From assembly GCF_024500045.1 (NCBI RefSeq), contig NZ_JTEO01000004.1:682001-746000 (forward strand): a DNA stretch of 64,000 bases, read 5' to 3'. The DNA is from Methanolobus chelungpuianus. GTDB lineage: Archaea > Halobacteriota > Methanosarcinia > Methanosarcinales > Methanosarcinaceae. The translations under genes were made by a program, and so were the position numbers. Below are positions 17,239-27,362 of the stretch, piece by piece. The notes beneath the pieces were generated by a model, which was given only the letters and a program-made list of their open reading frames with translations, made no database searches and had not been told where the DNA came from. Within the stretch, counting starts at the first letter, position 1. Every line of letters starts with the position of its first letter.

Positions 17239-17397
17239 CTATTCCCATTTATGGGCGTGCAGTTCATCATATTTCCAGAATGCCCAGTCATCTACCAGCT
17301 CATCTTCCGGAAGGTCCTTCATGAACTTTGGCAGGATGCCGATTGTGTTTCTGATGTCGTCTACTGTTTCTTTATAGGCTTCGTTATATACTCCCAT
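17239..17397 (-). pseudogene. Truncated AhpD/carboxymuconolactone-decarboxylase-like gene
   Basis: A 52-codon frame starting at ATG 17397. NEAYKETVDDIRNTIGILPKF and the following MKDLPEDEL resemble the N-terminus of AhpD-fold carboxymuconolactone decarboxylase family proteins. It stops before the region that carries the catalytic C-x2-C, so the product cannot be an active peroxidase. It faces the GyrI-like remnant, and the two mark a site of gene decay. Confidence 0.5.
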
Positions 17398-17524
17398 ATA
17401 TGATACCCCAAATTGGGTATTTACTTACTGCCTTATAAATATGATCATTGGCCCACAGGCACTTAGTGCTCAGCGGTGGTGGCTGAGAGAAAAATAAATA
17501 AATTATGAAGCCGACCAGTCACTC

Positions 17525-17857
17525 ATGTTCAGCAGGCATGATGAAAACAGCTATATTGAAGTCCTTCCCGGCATCCGGATGAAAACCACGGTTCATGGTG
17601 ACAGGACCCTGATGACCGAGTTTGCCATGAAGAAAGGAAGCATACTTCCCGAGCATGACCACCCGCATGAGCAGACCGGATATCTCATTTCAGGACATAT
17701 ATGCCTGTCAATCGGTAACGAGACGTTTGAAGTGAATGCAGGCGATTCATGGAACATTCCCGGCAAAGTCCCTCACAGCGCCCGGATAGTCGAGGACTCT
17801 GTTGCAATTGAAGTGTTCTCTCCGCGCAGAGAGGAATACATACAAAAAAGAGAATAA
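17525..17857 (+). CDS. Cupin-domain protein
   Basis: A 110-aa single-domain beta-barrel cupin. Cupin motif 1 is seen as LPEHDHPHEQTGYLISG (G-x5-H-x-H-x3-4-E arrangement) and motif 2 as PGKVPHSARI with its His. It therefore should bind a metal such as Fe, Mn or Zn. Function cannot be assigned: such small cupins include sugar isomerases, dioxygenases and ligand-binding regulators. It follows a TATA-like AAATAAATAAATT run and has no strong ribosome binding site. Confidence 0.85.
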   Translation: MFSRHDENSYIEVLPGIRMKTTVHGDRTLMTEFAMKKGSILPEHDHPHEQTGYLISGHICLSIGNETFEVNAGDSWNIPGKVPHSARIVEDSVAIEVFSPRREEYIQKRE

Positions 17858-17919
17858 AAGAGAACTTGAGAAATCTTAAAAATAGGTTTTTTCCCTGCGG
17901 GTATCGTTGCAGAAGCCCG

Positions 17920-18072
17920 TTACAGGAAGAAACTTACTATTGCCAGTATTATGAAGATTATCACAAGCCACTTTGCAATCTCCATGGAAAATCCAGCAAC
18001 TCCCCTCGCTCCCAATATATAGGCAACGATTGCCAATATCAGGAATATAACAGCTAATTCTATCAAAGCCAT
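17920..18072 (-). CDS. DUF1328-type small membrane protein (50 aa)
   Basis: A 50-aa protein with two hydrophobic helices ([16 protein letters not shown] and [16 protein letters not shown]) joined by a short loop with GARGVAG, matching the DUF1328/YtjA family of small inner-membrane proteins of unknown role. It starts with ATG at 18072, with GGGGGT 9 nt upstream. It is transcribed on its own strand and is convergent with the cupin gene. Confidence 0.75.
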   Translation of the reverse strand: MALIELAVIFLILAIVAYILGARGVAGFSMEIAKWLVIIFIILAIVSFFL

Positions 18073-18177
18073 TTCATATTACCCCCTATAAAATTACAAC
18101 CTCACTTCTAAGATTAGCCCGAGAGTATTTAAAAGTTAGTATTATAGAGCTATAATCAAAAATATAAATACCAAATA

Positions 18178-18966
18178 TCAGTGTATGACATCAGCACATA
18201 GTTTCCTGTAACATTCCTTTATCAGCGCAGGGCTTGCAGTCATCTCAATGATGTTGAATTCGAAAAGACGTGCGAACTCCTCCACCATTGCATTGAAGTC
18301 TTTTTCATAGTACAGTCCTGTATCCATCCTGGCAACGTTCTTGTATCCGGCATAGTCGAAGACGAACTTGGACATCTTTATATCATCAGGGTTCTGGGTC
18401 AGGCCCGCCGATACCACCATCTCACGCCAGTGCGCTGCCCACATGGGGGTCATGAAGAAAGTGCCTATTCCCCTGGAGCCGGTCAGTTTGGCAAGATATG
18501 CGGCCCTGCCGCCAAGCACGGCACCTATGCAATCGTCCACAACTGTGCCGTTATCCTCTTTCAGTATGCGGACAACACAAGGACTTGAGCTGAAGTCCTG
18601 TTCCACCTTTCCGAGGACATTGCCACAGAGACCATAAAAAAGAAGGATCCCGTCCGAATGTCCTGACAACTCTTCGACCTTTTCATATACAACCTTTTTC
18701 AGGTTGGCAGGAACAGCATGCAGAGCCAGCTCCAGCATGTATACGACCAGGGTCAGCCCGTCCTCACCGCCATCTTCAGACCTGGCAGGAAGGGCCGGGA
18801 GTAGAAGCAGATCATAATTACAACCGGCAGCTTCAAGCTTGCCTGCAAGTCCGGAGCAGTCCTCGTTATCCACAATGACGACTTTCCGGATACAGGGGTC
18901 ACTTTCGATAATGTGGGTGATCTCATCCTCGAACATCCTGCAGGCAATGAAACTCAGTACTGTCAT
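18178..18966 (-). CDS. DUF1638 domain protein
   Basis: A 262-aa soluble protein matching DUF1638, a family frequent in methanogens and in bacteria with methylamine or corrinoid metabolism. Landmarks are LSFIACRMFEDEI at the N-terminus, ILLFYGLCGN in the centre, and the FFMTPMWAAHW segment. Conserved Cys and His residues in these motifs could bind a metal or corrinoid, but no function is established. AAGGAG lies 9 nt upstream of the ATG. A TATA box (TTATATATACG on the minus strand) lies near 19018. It is monocistronic. Confidence 0.8.
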   Translation of the reverse strand: MTVLSFIACRMFEDEITHIIESDPCIRKVVIVDNEDCSGLAGKLEAAGCNYDLLLLPALPARSEDGGEDGLTLVVYMLELALHAVPANLKKVVYEKVEELSGHSDGILLFYGLCGNVLGKVEQDFSSSPCVVRILKEDNGTVVDDCIGAVLGGRAAYLAKLTGSRGIGTFFMTPMWAAHWREMVVSAGLTQNPDDIKMSKFVFDYAGYKNVARMDTGLYYEKDFNAMVEEFARLFEFNIIEMTASPALIKECYRKLCADVIH

Positions 18967-19086
18967 TATAGATACTCCTTATTACTTGACCAATTAATGA
19001 AAAGTGAACTCCGACGTATATATAATAATGCCATTGACTATGATAATGGTATCTTCAGAGGCTGGATTAAGGATGTTGCACAGCCT

Positions 19087-19878
19087 TCATTCAACTTTGA
19101 GCATGTCCTTCCTGAAAATGCCGTAATCGTCAAAACCCCGGTGCATCATAATAAGGATACCGAGGAGTACGTTCACCAATGTGGTCACGTAGATCGCGAC
19201 CATGATAGCGATCTGGTACTCAATGGCGATCAATGGGCTTGAGCCACCTATTATCTGACCTGTCATCATCCCGGGAAGGAAAACGATGCCTACTGTTGCC
19301 ATGTTTGCGAGGGTTGGCCGAAGCGCATTCCTCAGGCTCTTTCTCAGGTACGGTTTGAGCGCCTCATGCTTTTCAGCACCATGGGACAGGCTGAAAAGGT
19401 AGCGATTCTCGTTCCTCTGTATCTGGTCACAAAAATCACTTATCCCTACGATGCTGGCCCGGAGGGAATTGCCTACGACCATCCCTGCCACAGGGATGAA
19501 GTAACGTGCCTCAAAGAGATCGTTCAGACCGATCACAAGCCCATTGAAATAGAGGAGGATCCCTATGTTCGTGACCGCAAAAGAGATAATAAGCGGCAGG
19601 ATCAGGGAGCCATACTTGAGCTGCACGCTCCTGAGGACCGTATAGGATGCAACAGCCGCCATGATCATTACCCAGAGGATGTTAAGCAAAGAACTGTTGA
19701 GCTCAAAGACAAATGTGAGGAAGAATCCCACAAAGACAAGCTGGACGGTCATCCTGAGGGTGCTCTCAATGGTAGGGCCTGTGAGCCTGAGTTTCAGGTG
19801 ATAGCTGACGATGATGGGGATCAGCAACAGGAGAAAACAGAAGACCATTCCCGCGAGGGATATGTCAACTGCAGTCAT
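19087..19878 (-). CDS. fetB: FetB-type ABC transporter permease (UPF0014)
   Basis: A 263-aa permease of the UPF0014/FetB family with about seven membrane helices. The family region after RYFIPVAGMVVGNSLRAS is clear, as are FLPGMMTGQIIGGSSPL and the C-terminal helix. In bacteria FetAB exports iron and protects against oxidative stress. GGAGGG lies 6 nt before the ATG, inside the end of the ATPase gene (14-nt overlap). A longer frame to 19902 exists but lacks this signal. Substrate specificity in this organism is inferred from family. Confidence 0.82.
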   Translation of the reverse strand: MTAVDISLAGMVFCFLLLLIPIIVSYHLKLRLTGPTIESTLRMTVQLVFVGFFLTFVFELNSSLLNILWVMIMAAVASYTVLRSVQLKYGSLILPLIISFAVTNIGILLYFNGLVIGLNDLFEARYFIPVAGMVVGNSLRASIVGISDFCDQIQRNENRYLFSLSHGAEKHEALKPYLRKSLRNALRPTLANMATVGIVFLPGMMTGQIIGGSSPLIAIEYQIAIMVAIYVTTLVNVLLGILIMMHRGFDDYGIFRKDMLKVE

Positions 19879-20518
19879 TGACACCCTCCTGCATCCTTTC
19901 AAGGTCGATGACCCTTACACCTTCACGCTCCCATTCGGAGTCGTGGGATATTACAAGAACTGTCCGGGAAGGATCACTGACAAACATATCCACTACCTTT
20001 TTCTTCAGCCCGGCGTCAAGGTCGGATGTTATCTCGTCCAGCAGGAAGATGTCCTTCCGTGTGAGCAGGGATATGATGATCGCTATGCGTTGCTTCTCTC
20101 CGCCTGACAGGTTCTCGAACCTCTTATCAAGGACATCTTCCCGCAGGGAAAGTTCCGACATCAAAAGGCGCAGTCTATCCGGATCGAGCTTCCCTTTGTT
20201 CTCATTATAGGAAAACACCTCATCCAGCATTTCCTTCACCCTCCCTTCCCCTATATCACTGTCCTGGGAGATGTGTGCTATCCTCTTCCTGATGTCCCAC
20301 GCAAGCCCTGCATCAAGCGGACGGCCGTCGAAATAGATAGCACCCGAAGAAGGTTTCCTGAAACCCATCAGAAGCCTGAAAAGGGTTGTCTTGCCAATGC
20401 CCGAGCGCCCTTTAATGAGCACTTTTTCCCCTCTGCAAAGAGACATGTCAAAACCCGAAAGGATACTCCTGTCTCCCGCAGTGACACAGACCTTTTCCAT
20501 CCTTATCAGTTCTTCCAT
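19865..20518 (-). CDS. fetA: FetA-type ABC transporter ATP-binding protein
   Basis: A 217-aa ABC ATPase: Walker A KGRSGIGKTTL near residue 40, signature LSGGEKQR near 140, Walker B DIFLLDEITSDLD, and H-loop VISHDSEWE. It powers the FetB-like permease encoded immediately downstream with overlapping ends. ATG at 20518 is chosen because it begins the conserved domain (MEELIRMEKV); a frame to 20653 adds non-conserved sequence. The next gene is divergent. Confidence 0.85.
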   Translation of the reverse strand: MEELIRMEKVCVTAGDRSILSGFDMSLCRGEKVLIKGRSGIGKTTLFRLLMGFRKPSSGAIYFDGRPLDAGLAWDIRKRIAHISQDSDIGEGRVKEMLDEVFSYNENKGKLDPDRLRLLMSELSLREDVLDKRFENLSGGEKQRIAIIISLLTRKDIFLLDEITSDLDAGLKKKVVDMFVSDPSRTVLVISHDSEWEREGVRVIDLERMQEGVNDCS

Positions 20519-20724
20519 TATGATGCAAATCCTGAGTTGAATCGGTTCTAAGAATGACAGAACATTCAGTATTGGCTTAGATATAAATGTCTCCTTCCAC
20601 CTCCTTTTACTTCTTTCACCCGTACAGCTACAGTGCATCTGCCGACATCGCATTCCTTATACACCGGGAGAGCCTTCACCACAATAGGTTCTGCTCTGAG
20701 ATTGAGTACAAAGGAGTGAAGAAA

Positions 20725-21234
20725 ATGACAAACATCACAATATCCGAAGGCCAGTCCGCTCCCTCTTTCTGCCTCCCCGACCACGCCGGCAACACCGTGT
20801 GCCTGGAAGACTTCCGCGGCAAGTGGCTGGTCCTATATTTCTACCCCCGCGACAATACAGCCGGCTGCACCCGCGAGGCCCATGAGTTCTCCTCCCTGAA
20901 AGACGATTTTGCTGCCGAGGATGCCTCGATCCTGGGAGTCAGCAAGGACGGTGTGAAGTCGCACCAGAACTTCATCCGGAAACAGGAACTCACAATAACA
21001 CTGCTCTCAGACGAGGACACCGGCGTACACCGGCAGTACGGCGTCTGGAGAACAAAGAAGAATTATGGCAGGGAGTATATGGGCACCGTGAGGAGTACTT
21101 TCCTGATCGACCCTGAAGGCGTGGTGGTGAAGGTGTGGGATAATGTGAGGACGGCGGAGCACGCGGGAGAGGTGCTTATTCAATTGAAGAAGATAAAGGA
21201 AAGTAAATTCCTGGCCGAGCCAGTATTTAAATAG
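20725..21234 (+). CDS. Peroxiredoxin (BCP/PrxQ type)
   Basis: A 169-aa thiol peroxidase of the BCP/PrxQ group that reduces peroxides with thioredoxin-like partners. The peroxidatic Cys lies in RDNTAGCTREAHEF. The E. coli Bcp-type resolving Cys five residues later is absent, so it is probably a one-Cys enzyme. Later landmarks are GVSKDGVKSHQNF and STFLIDPEGVVVKVW. AAGGAG lies 8 nt before the ATG at 20725. Its 3' end overlaps the convergent ahaG-like gene by 8 nt. Cys 37, in the segment before the active site, is unusual. Confidence 0.88.
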   Translation: MTNITISEGQSAPSFCLPDHAGNTVCLEDFRGKWLVLYFYPRDNTAGCTREAHEFSSLKDDFAAEDASILGVSKDGVKSHQNFIRKQELTITLLSDEDTGVHRQYGVWRTKKNYGREYMGTVRSTFLIDPEGVVVKVWDNVRTAEHAGEVLIQLKKIKESKFLAEPVFK

Positions 21235-21397
21235 GTATCAAATGCCGCACTTTGGTATAAATAATAATATAGCCCAGCACAAGCATCATCAGGGAAATAA
21301 GCCATGCCCACCTGATGATCCTGGCAAGGTTCTCAGGTCGGGACAGTCTTATAAAAAAGCGATCGACCAGGTTTGGGCGATCATTGGGTGAGTTCAT
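21227..21397 (-). CDS. ahaG: Small membrane protein at the end of the ATP synthase operon (AhaG-like)
   Basis: A 56-aa protein with a charged N-terminus and one hydrophobic helix (WAWLISLMMLVLGYIIIY). It begins 6 nt after the stop of subunit D. In Methanosarcina mazei the A1AO operon ends with a small hydrophobic gene called ahaG in this position. Identity is based on position, size and topology, and its role in the enzyme is unknown. Its end overlaps the convergent peroxiredoxin gene. Confidence 0.6.
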   Translation of the reverse strand: MNSPNDRPNLVDRFFIRLSRPENLARIIRWAWLISLMMLVLGYIIIYTKVRHLIPI

Positions 21398-21403
21398 AAG
21401 GGG

Positions 21404-22021
21404 TTATCCTTTGATCCTCTTCAGCCTGAAGGTGTTTTCCCTTTCCATCTCCTCGAGACGGAGCCTGATGAAGTTCATTGCTTCTTGGAGCTCGGGGATC
21501 ACCTTGAACTCGAGAGCGTTGACACGCCTCTTTGTCTTCTCGATATCATCGAGAAGCTTCTTCATGGTGGTCTCGATCTCCGCTGCAAGGATGATCTTCT
21601 CAACAAGGATCTCGTATGAATCTGCTGCCTCATCCGTATAGGAACTGGTACCGACGATACCGTATCCACGCTCATCGAGTGCTTTGTGGACACTGGATGA
21701 CTCGATCTTGGGAACGACGACACCCATGATATTGCGGCTTTCCAGCTCGATCTCCGGCTTGCCCTGAAGGGCAAAGGAGGTGGATTTGACGGTGATCACA
21801 CCGTCAACAGCTTCTGCGATGGCTATCCTGCGGGAAGCTACTTCATAGGCGGCATCCAGCTCGGTCCTGACGTCCTTGGCCTTGCCGAGTATCTCGAAGA
21901 ACTCAAGGATAAGTCCGTCCCTCTTCATCTTGAGCAGCTTGTGGCCGCTCTGTGAGAGCTTGATCTTCTTCTTGAGCTCGATAAGTTCGGACCGGGTTGG
22001 TTTCACATCTTTTACGCCCAT
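21404..22021 (-). CDS. atpD: A1AO ATP synthase subunit D
   Basis: A 205-aa central-stalk subunit, the archaeal counterpart of gamma, which rotates inside the A3B3 head. It is almost wholly helical, with the conserved N-terminal coiled coil (PTRSELIELKKKIKLSQSG, then LKMKRDGLILEFF) and the C-terminal coiled coil ending TKRRVNALEF ... IRLRLEEMEREN. It is the ninth gene of the operon, 16 nt after atpB and ahead of the ahaG-like gene. Confidence 0.95.
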   Translation of the reverse strand: MGVKDVKPTRSELIELKKKIKLSQSGHKLLKMKRDGLILEFFEILGKAKDVRTELDAAYEVASRRIAIAEAVDGVITVKSTSFALQGKPEIELESRNIMGVVVPKIESSSVHKALDERGYGIVGTSSYTDEAADSYEILVEKIILAAEIETTMKKLLDDIEKTKRRVNALEFKVIPELQEAMNFIRLRLEEMERENTFRLKRIKG

Positions 22022-22037
22022 GTAGGATCACCTGTCT

Positions 22038-23417
22038 TTACTTGCTCTTGTGAGCGGGGTGGTACTTCTGGATGTACTTGTTGTCCACTCTTGTGAGCAG
22101 GGCTTCCGGAAGTTCTGCAAGGATGCTCCAGGAGACGTTCAGGGTATCCTCGATAGTCCTGTCCTCATCCCTTCCCTGGCGAACGAACCTGTCCTCAAAG
22201 AGGTCCGCGAACTCAAGGATCTTCTGGTCCCTCTCGGAGAGAGCTTCCTTACCTACGATGGCAACGAGACCCCTGAGGTCACGGCCTTCTGCGTAGGCTG
22301 CATACATCTGGTCAGAGACTGCCTTGTGGTCATCCCTGGTCTTGCCTGCACCAATGCCTGAGTTCATCAGACGGGAGAGTGAAGGCAGCACGTTGATAGG
22401 TGGATAGATACCCTTTCTGTGCAGTTCCCTTGAGACCACGATCTGTCCTTCGGTAATGTAACCTGACAGGTCAGGGATCGGGTGGGTGATATCGTCACCG
22501 GGCATGGTAAGGATCGAGAACTGTGTGACTGACCCCTTCCTACCCTTGATGACACCTGCGCGCTCGTAGAGCGATGCAAGGTCGGTGTACATGTAACCAG
22601 GGTAACCACGCCTTCCGGGAACCTCTTCACGGGCCGCACCCATCTGACGCAGTGCCTCACAGTAGTTGGTGATATCGGTAAGGATGACCAGTACGTGCAT
22701 GTCATGCTCGTATGCAAGGTACTCGGCTGCGGTGAGTGCCATCCTTGGTGTGATGAGACGCTCGACTGCAGGGTCGTCTGCGAGGTTGAGGAACACCACT
22801 GCTCTCTCAAGTGCACCGGTCTTCTCGAAGTCCTCCATGAAGTACTGTGCTTCCTCACTGGTGATACCCATTGCAGCGAACACTACCGCGAAGTCCTCGG
22901 TGGAGCCGGGAACCTTTGCCTGACGTGCGATCTGCAGTGCGATCTCGTTGTGGGGGAGGCCTGATCCGGAGAAGATAGGCAGCTTCTGGCCACGTACAAG
23001 GGTGTTGGTACCGTCGATGGTTGAGATGCCTGTCTGGATGAACTCCTCAGGTGGCATCCTTGAATAAGGGTTCATTGATGCACCGTTAACGTCTACCCTG
23101 TCCTCTGGGATGATGCGCGGTCCGCCGTCCAGTGGCTCACCGGATCCGGAAAGGATACGGCCGAGCATGTCCTTGGAAACCGGGAGCTTGATGGTCTCGC
23201 CTGTGAAGACTACACCGGATTCCTCGTTGAGTCCGCCGGTACCTTCGAATACCTGGACTGCTACCATGTCAGCGGAAGTATCAAGGACCTGTCCTCTTTT
23301 GGTGGTCCCGTCCGGAAGGTTGATAGTAACCAGTTCATTGTAACCTACAGGTTCGGTCTTCTCAAGGAAGACCAGTGGTCCTGAGATCTCTGTGATTGTC
23401 TTATATTCCTTGGTCAT
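22038..23417 (-). CDS. atpB: A1AO ATP synthase subunit B
   Basis: A 459-aa non-catalytic nucleotide-binding subunit of the A1 head, alternating with subunit A. It has the degenerate P-loop region [20 protein letters not shown] instead of a GKT loop, plus the conserved SISRLMNSG-like stretch [16 protein letters not shown] and the C-terminal region ending [11 protein letters not shown]. It starts 2 nt after the atpA stop. Codon use and GC content match the rest of the operon. Confidence 0.96.
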   Translation of the reverse strand: MTKEYKTITEISGPLVFLEKTEPVGYNELVTINLPDGTTKRGQVLDTSADMVAVQVFEGTGGLNEESGVVFTGETIKLPVSKDMLGRILSGSGEPLDGGPRIIPEDRVDVNGASMNPYSRMPPEEFIQTGISTIDGTNTLVRGQKLPIFSGSGLPHNEIALQIARQAKVPGSTEDFAVVFAAMGITSEEAQYFMEDFEKTGALERAVVFLNLADDPAVERLITPRMALTAAEYLAYEHDMHVLVILTDITNYCEALRQMGAAREEVPGRRGYPGYMYTDLASLYERAGVIKGRKGSVTQFSILTMPGDDITHPIPDLSGYITEGQIVVSRELHRKGIYPPINVLPSLSRLMNSGIGAGKTRDDHKAVSDQMYAAYAEGRDLRGLVAIVGKEALSERDQKILEFADLFEDRFVRQGRDEDRTIEDTLNVSWSILAELPEALLTRVDNKYIQKYHPAHKSK

Positions 23418-23419
23418 TT

Positions 23420-25156
23420 TTACTTACCTCCAAGCTGCGCGAATTCCTTATCCATCTTGGTAAGGACAGCGTCAAGTGCACCCTGGAAGTTCTCTTCGAA
23501 CTTTACCTTCGCAAGTTCATCCTTTGACTCGAGGGACAGGATGTCCTTCATCGGGACGCCTGCTTCAAGTGCAGCTGTTGCCATCTCACCGTACTTGGAG
23601 ATTGCTTTCAGTAACTTGTACTGCTTGTCGAAGGGGCAGTATGTGTCCACAGGGTGGAAAGCGTTCTGCTGCAGGAAGTATTCCCTGAGCATACGGCAGA
23701 TCTCGAGCACAAGCTGCTGGTTTTCAGGCAGAGCGTCGGAACCGACCAGCTGCACGATCTCCTGGAGTTCTGCTTCCTGCTGGAGAAGGTCCATTGCATT
23801 GTCCCTGAGGGTTACCCAGTCGGGTGCCACATTCTCACCGAACCAGTCGGAGAGTCCCTGTGTGTACAGGCTGTAACTCGTCAGCCAGTTAATGGACGGG
23901 AAGTGCCTCCTCTGTGCAAGCTTTGCATCCAGGGCCCAGAAAACCTTCACGATACGAAGGGTGTTCTGTGTGACAGGCTCGGAAAAGTCTCCGCCGGGCG
24001 GTGATACTGCACCGATAACGGTGATAGAGCCTTCCTGACCTTCGAGAGTGCGTACGTATCCTGCTCTCTCATAGAACTCGGAAAGTCTTGCTGACAGGTA
24101 TGCAGGGTAACCTTCCTCACCAGGCATCTCTTCAAGCCTTGATGAGATCTCTCTCATTGCCTCTGCCCACCTGGAAGTGGAGTCTGCCATGAGTGACACA
24201 TCGTATCCCATGTCACGGTAGTATTCCGCAATGGTTATACCTGTATAAACAGAAGCCTCACGGGCTGCCACAGGCATGTTTGAGGTGTTGGCGATAAGCA
24301 CTGTACGTTCCATGAGCGGGCGTCCTGTCTTTGGGTCCTGGAGCTCGGGGAACTCGTTAAGCACATCGGCCATCTCGTTTCCACGTTCGCCGCATCCGAT
24401 GTAGACCACAATGTCAGTGTCACTCCACTTTGCAAGCTGCTGCTGGGTAACTGTCTTACCGGAGCCGAAGGGACCGGGGATAGCTGCAGTACCGCCCTTT
24501 GCAACCGGGAACAGACCGTCAAGGATCCTCTGACCGGTAATAAGGGGCCTGTTCGGCATAAGCTTCTTGCCTACAGGACGTGGCTTCCTGACAGGCCACT
24601 TCTGCATCATTGACATCTGCGTGCCGTTCTCAAGAACACATATAATTTCATCGACCTTGAATTTGCCTGCCTTGATCTCGGAGATAGTTCCCGAGATTGT
24701 TGGTGGGACCATGATCTTGTGCTCGATATTCTCGGTTTCCTGCACAAGACCAATTACATCTCCGCCCTTTACGGAATCACCCTTCTTTGCAGTTGGCCTG
24801 AACTCCCACACTTTCTCGCGGCTGAGTCCGTTTGCAGTGACTCCTCTCTGGATGAAGTCACCCATCTTTTCCTGCAGGACCATCAAAGGTCTCTGGATAC
24901 CGTCATAAATACTTTCCAATAATCCGGGGCCAAGTTCTACTGAGAGGGACATGCCAGTGTTCACTACAGGCTCTCCCGGCCTGATACCGGCTGTATCCTC
25001 GTATACCTGGACAGTGGCCTTGTCACCTTCTATCCTGATCACTTCACCCATTAATCCTTCGTGACCAACCTGGACCACATCGTACATTTTAGGCTTGATG
25101 CCCCTGATAGTGACGACAGGACCTGCCACGCGATAAATTTCACCTTTCATTTCCAC
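23420..25156 (-). CDS. atpA: A1AO ATP synthase catalytic subunit A
   Basis: A 578-aa catalytic subunit that makes ATP driven by ion flow through AO. The archaeal P-loop [11 protein letters not shown] lies near residue 235, after the non-homologous insert typical of A/V-type A subunits (about residues 115-190). [12 protein letters not shown] and the catalytic region [17 protein letters not shown] are present. It overlaps the end of atpF by 10 nt. Confidence 0.97.
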   Translation of the reverse strand: MEMKGEIYRVAGPVVTIRGIKPKMYDVVQVGHEGLMGEVIRIEGDKATVQVYEDTAGIRPGEPVVNTGMSLSVELGPGLLESIYDGIQRPLMVLQEKMGDFIQRGVTANGLSREKVWEFRPTAKKGDSVKGGDVIGLVQETENIEHKIMVPPTISGTISEIKAGKFKVDEIICVLENGTQMSMMQKWPVRKPRPVGKKLMPNRPLITGQRILDGLFPVAKGGTAAIPGPFGSGKTVTQQQLAKWSDTDIVVYIGCGERGNEMADVLNEFPELQDPKTGRPLMERTVLIANTSNMPVAAREASVYTGITIAEYYRDMGYDVSLMADSTSRWAEAMREISSRLEEMPGEEGYPAYLSARLSEFYERAGYVRTLEGQEGSITVIGAVSPPGGDFSEPVTQNTLRIVKVFWALDAKLAQRRHFPSINWLTSYSLYTQGLSDWFGENVAPDWVTLRDNAMDLLQQEAELQEIVQLVGSDALPENQQLVLEICRMLREYFLQQNAFHPVDTYCPFDKQYKLLKAISKYGEMATAALEAGVPMKDILSLESKDELAKVKFEENFQGALDAVLTKMDKEFAQLGGK

Positions 25157-25446
25157 AGATCAACACCTACCGATTGTTTTATTTTTTCCCTTAGGTTCGA
25201 ACTTTGCGCACTACCTCCAAGAGTCACAATTGTTGGCTCAACAGAGTCATTGATAGTGTTTCTTAGCATCTCCGGTAGTTTATTGAGATCATCGCCATGC
25301 ATTACAAGAATACCTACTTCCTCATCCTCAAGTATCCTGTGCACGGCAGCTTCAAGTTCGCCATCATTAACTTCATATATTTTTCTGACACCTGCGAGCC
25401 TGAACCCTGTCACGAACTCGCTGCGCCCAACCACTGCTAATTCCAT
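25147..25446 (-). CDS. atpF: A1AO ATP synthase subunit F
   Basis: A 99-aa central-stalk subunit with a Rossmann-like N-terminal domain ([19 protein letters not shown]) and a C-terminal helix. It couples subunit D to the head and regulates the enzyme. Its start codon overlaps the atpC stop and its end overlaps atpA, showing tight translational coupling. Confidence 0.93.
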   Translation of the reverse strand: MELAVVGRSEFVTGFRLAGVRKIYEVNDGELEAAVHRILEDEEVGILVMHGDDLNKLPEMLRNTINDSVEPTIVTLGGSAQSSNLREKIKQSVGVDLWK

Positions 25447-26513
25447 CAGATCACCAACTGTTCCCTGATAATTTCATCACTGAGGTTGGCCTCTTTGCCA
25501 CGTACTATTATCCGCAGGTTGTTTACCTCATTCTGCTTGGTTAGCATGTAGTCCATGATTGGTACTATTGAGAGTGGATAAACATGTGAGAAGCTTGCTG
25601 CAGATTTAAGCCTGTATTTCTTGAGGCGTGTCTCAACATCGATCAGTGATTGCATACCCGGGTTCACTATGTCGGATATTTCCTTCCAGTATGAGTACTT
25701 GTCAAGTTCCTCGATGAACTCTCCAAAGGGTAGTGGCATCAACCTCTGTATATCCTTCTGCCCGATCTCAAGACCTCCCTCGATCATCAGATTCATCATC
25801 TGGGGGTCGGTGATCCCGGCCTTCTTCAGGCGGAAAAGGATCATTAGGTTCTTTATGTCAATGCCTGCCCTGATGAACTTGGCAAACAGTTTGCGGTCTT
25901 TGGATTTAGAACCGCCTGCTACTGCAAAGAGTCCTGCATAGTACAACTTATCGAGCTGATTCTCTATATCCGAAAGGTTGGTACCGTCATAGTTCTTGAT
26001 TATAGGATAATATTCGGTACCCTCAAATGCAGATATGACATCTTCCGTTTCCTTTCCGGCCAGGCCTGAGAGGAAAGTGTAGGTAAGAGTGCCTCCGGCA
26101 ACGAGAGCCTCCAGAATCTCTTCAGTTGAAGCCCTGCAGTATTTGCCTCGGAGTATAGTCTTGACGTTCCAGATATCGTATTCCTTGAGGTATTCCGCAA
26201 TAAGGAAGTTTACCTCCCCTTCGGAGATGTTCAGGAGTTTCCTAAAGGTAACAGACAGATTCCTGTTCAGTGCGTGTTCAATAAGGTCCACACCGTCATA
26301 CTTCATTGCCAGTTCATCGACATCCTCCTTGTACCCGGACTCGCCTATGAACCTGGTGATCTCATCGATACTCATGTTCATGAGTCTCGGGTAGGTCTCT
26401 TTTGGCAAGAGCTTACTCTTCATTGCACGAACACGTGATACCGTGTATGCGTAGTTGGTATGGCCTTTTGCATCTGAACTGGAACCACGCTTAAATTTCT
26501 GCAACAGCCGCAT
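25446..26513 (-). CDS. atpC: A1AO ATP synthase subunit C
   Basis: A 355-aa V/A-type subunit C (the archaeal equivalent of V-ATPase subunit d), a funnel-shaped helical adaptor that joins the central stalk to the K ring. The three repeat-like helical domains are recognisable ([50 protein letters not shown]). GGGTGA lies 6 nt before the ATG. It overlaps the atpF start by one base. Confidence 0.94.
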   Translation of the reverse strand: MRLLQKFKRGSSSDAKGHTNYAYTVSRVRAMKSKLLPKETYPRLMNMSIDEITRFIGESGYKEDVDELAMKYDGVDLIEHALNRNLSVTFRKLLNISEGEVNFLIAEYLKEYDIWNVKTILRGKYCRASTEEILEALVAGGTLTYTFLSGLAGKETEDVISAFEGTEYYPIIKNYDGTNLSDIENQLDKLYYAGLFAVAGGSKSKDRKLFAKFIRAGIDIKNLMILFRLKKAGITDPQMMNLMIEGGLEIGQKDIQRLMPLPFGEFIEELDKYSYWKEISDIVNPGMQSLIDVETRLKKYRLKSAASFSHVYPLSIVPIMDYMLTKQNEVNNLRIIVRGKEANLSDEIIREQLVI

Positions 26514-26520
26514 TTAGAAA

Positions 26521-27072
26521 TCACCCGAATAGAATATCAGATGTTTGCTTCAACAACTGCTCGCTTACACTTCTAAGGATGACATCGTAGGTATAATCCA
26601 GCCTTACAGTCCCATCTTCATTCTCGATGACAACTCCACCGAGACAGTCGATGTTACCAGCATACTCAAGAGAGGTCAGTTCCCTGACAAGTTTCTCTGA
26701 AGCTGCATTGGAGTATATCCTTTTACCGCTGGCTTCGTTTTTCTCAATTATGGATTTCAGAAGCTCTCTATTCTTTTCTTGAGAAAATGCGGCTATGGAT
26801 TTTTCAGCCCTGGCATATACATCTTCTAGCAATTCCTTACGTGCATTGAGCAGTGTGCGCTTTACTTCAAGATTCGCGCTGGAGGTCTCTTGCTGTCTCA
26901 TTTTACGGATATCATCCTCTGCCTTTGCAAGACGTTCACCTACGATCTTTTTCGCATTCTGCCTGGCATCATTAAGTATCAGTGAAGCCTCTGCATCAGC
27001 CTCGCGATTCAATCTGGCTACTTCCGCCTGCGCAGCATCCATGATATCTTTAACAACAATTTCAAGTCCCAT
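26521..27072 (-). CDS. atpE: A1AO ATP synthase subunit E
   Basis: A 183-aa peripheral-stalk subunit with a long N-terminal coiled coil (residues 5-100, Ala/Glu/Arg-rich) that pairs with subunit H, and a C-terminal alpha/beta domain with CLGGVVIENEDG and the end LRSVSEQLLKQTSDILFG. Of two ATGs, the second (27072) has the better spacing to the AAGGTGA site, so translation probably starts with MGLEIVV. Confidence 0.94.
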   Translation of the reverse strand: MGLEIVVKDIMDAAQAEVARLNREADAEASLILNDARQNAKKIVGERLAKAEDDIRKMRQQETSSANLEVKRTLLNARKELLEDVYARAEKSIAAFSQEKNRELLKSIIEKNEASGKRIYSNAASEKLVRELTSLEYAGNIDCLGGVVIENEDGTVRLDYTYDVILRSVSEQLLKQTSDILFG

Positions 27073-27124
27073 GCTCATTCACCTTCAAAATAAATTTAAG
27101 AGCAAAGTGCGCTCTTAAACTATC

Positions 27125-27361
27125 TTATAGAGACAATAGTGCGACTACCAGGCCGAAGATAACGATCGTTTCTGGGATAACAGTCAGGATAAGTCCCTTA
27201 CCGAAAAGAGCTTCATTCTCGGCCATTGCGCCTACTGCTGCAGTACCGATGTCCTTCTCTGCAATTGCGGATGCAAGACCGGTAAGTCCTACTGCAAGTG
27301 CTGCTCCTATTGCTTTCAGTCCCTCTGGGCTCATTGTTGTTACTACTGCTTCTGTTGCCAT
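27125..27361 (-). CDS. atpK: A1AO ATP synthase rotor subunit K (c subunit)
   Basis: A 78-aa proteolipid with two membrane helices: one single hairpin, not the duplicated or triplicated form of some archaea. The ion-carrying carboxylate is the Glu of IPETIVIF in helix 2. GLASAIAEKDIG marks the end of helix 1. The PET motif is the one found in Methanosarcina rings reported to move H+ and Na+; the coupling ion here cannot be proved from sequence. CGGAGG lies 9 nt before the ATG. Confidence 0.95.
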   Translation of the reverse strand: MATEAVVTTMSPEGLKAIGAALAVGLTGLASAIAEKDIGTAAVGAMAENEALFGKGLILTVIPETIVIFGLVVALLSL

Positions 27362-27362
27362 T

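Noticed and set aside
19366-19881. 171-codon plus-strand frame inside fetB
   Set aside because: fetB has conserved membrane helices, a ribosome binding site and overlap with fetA on the other strand.
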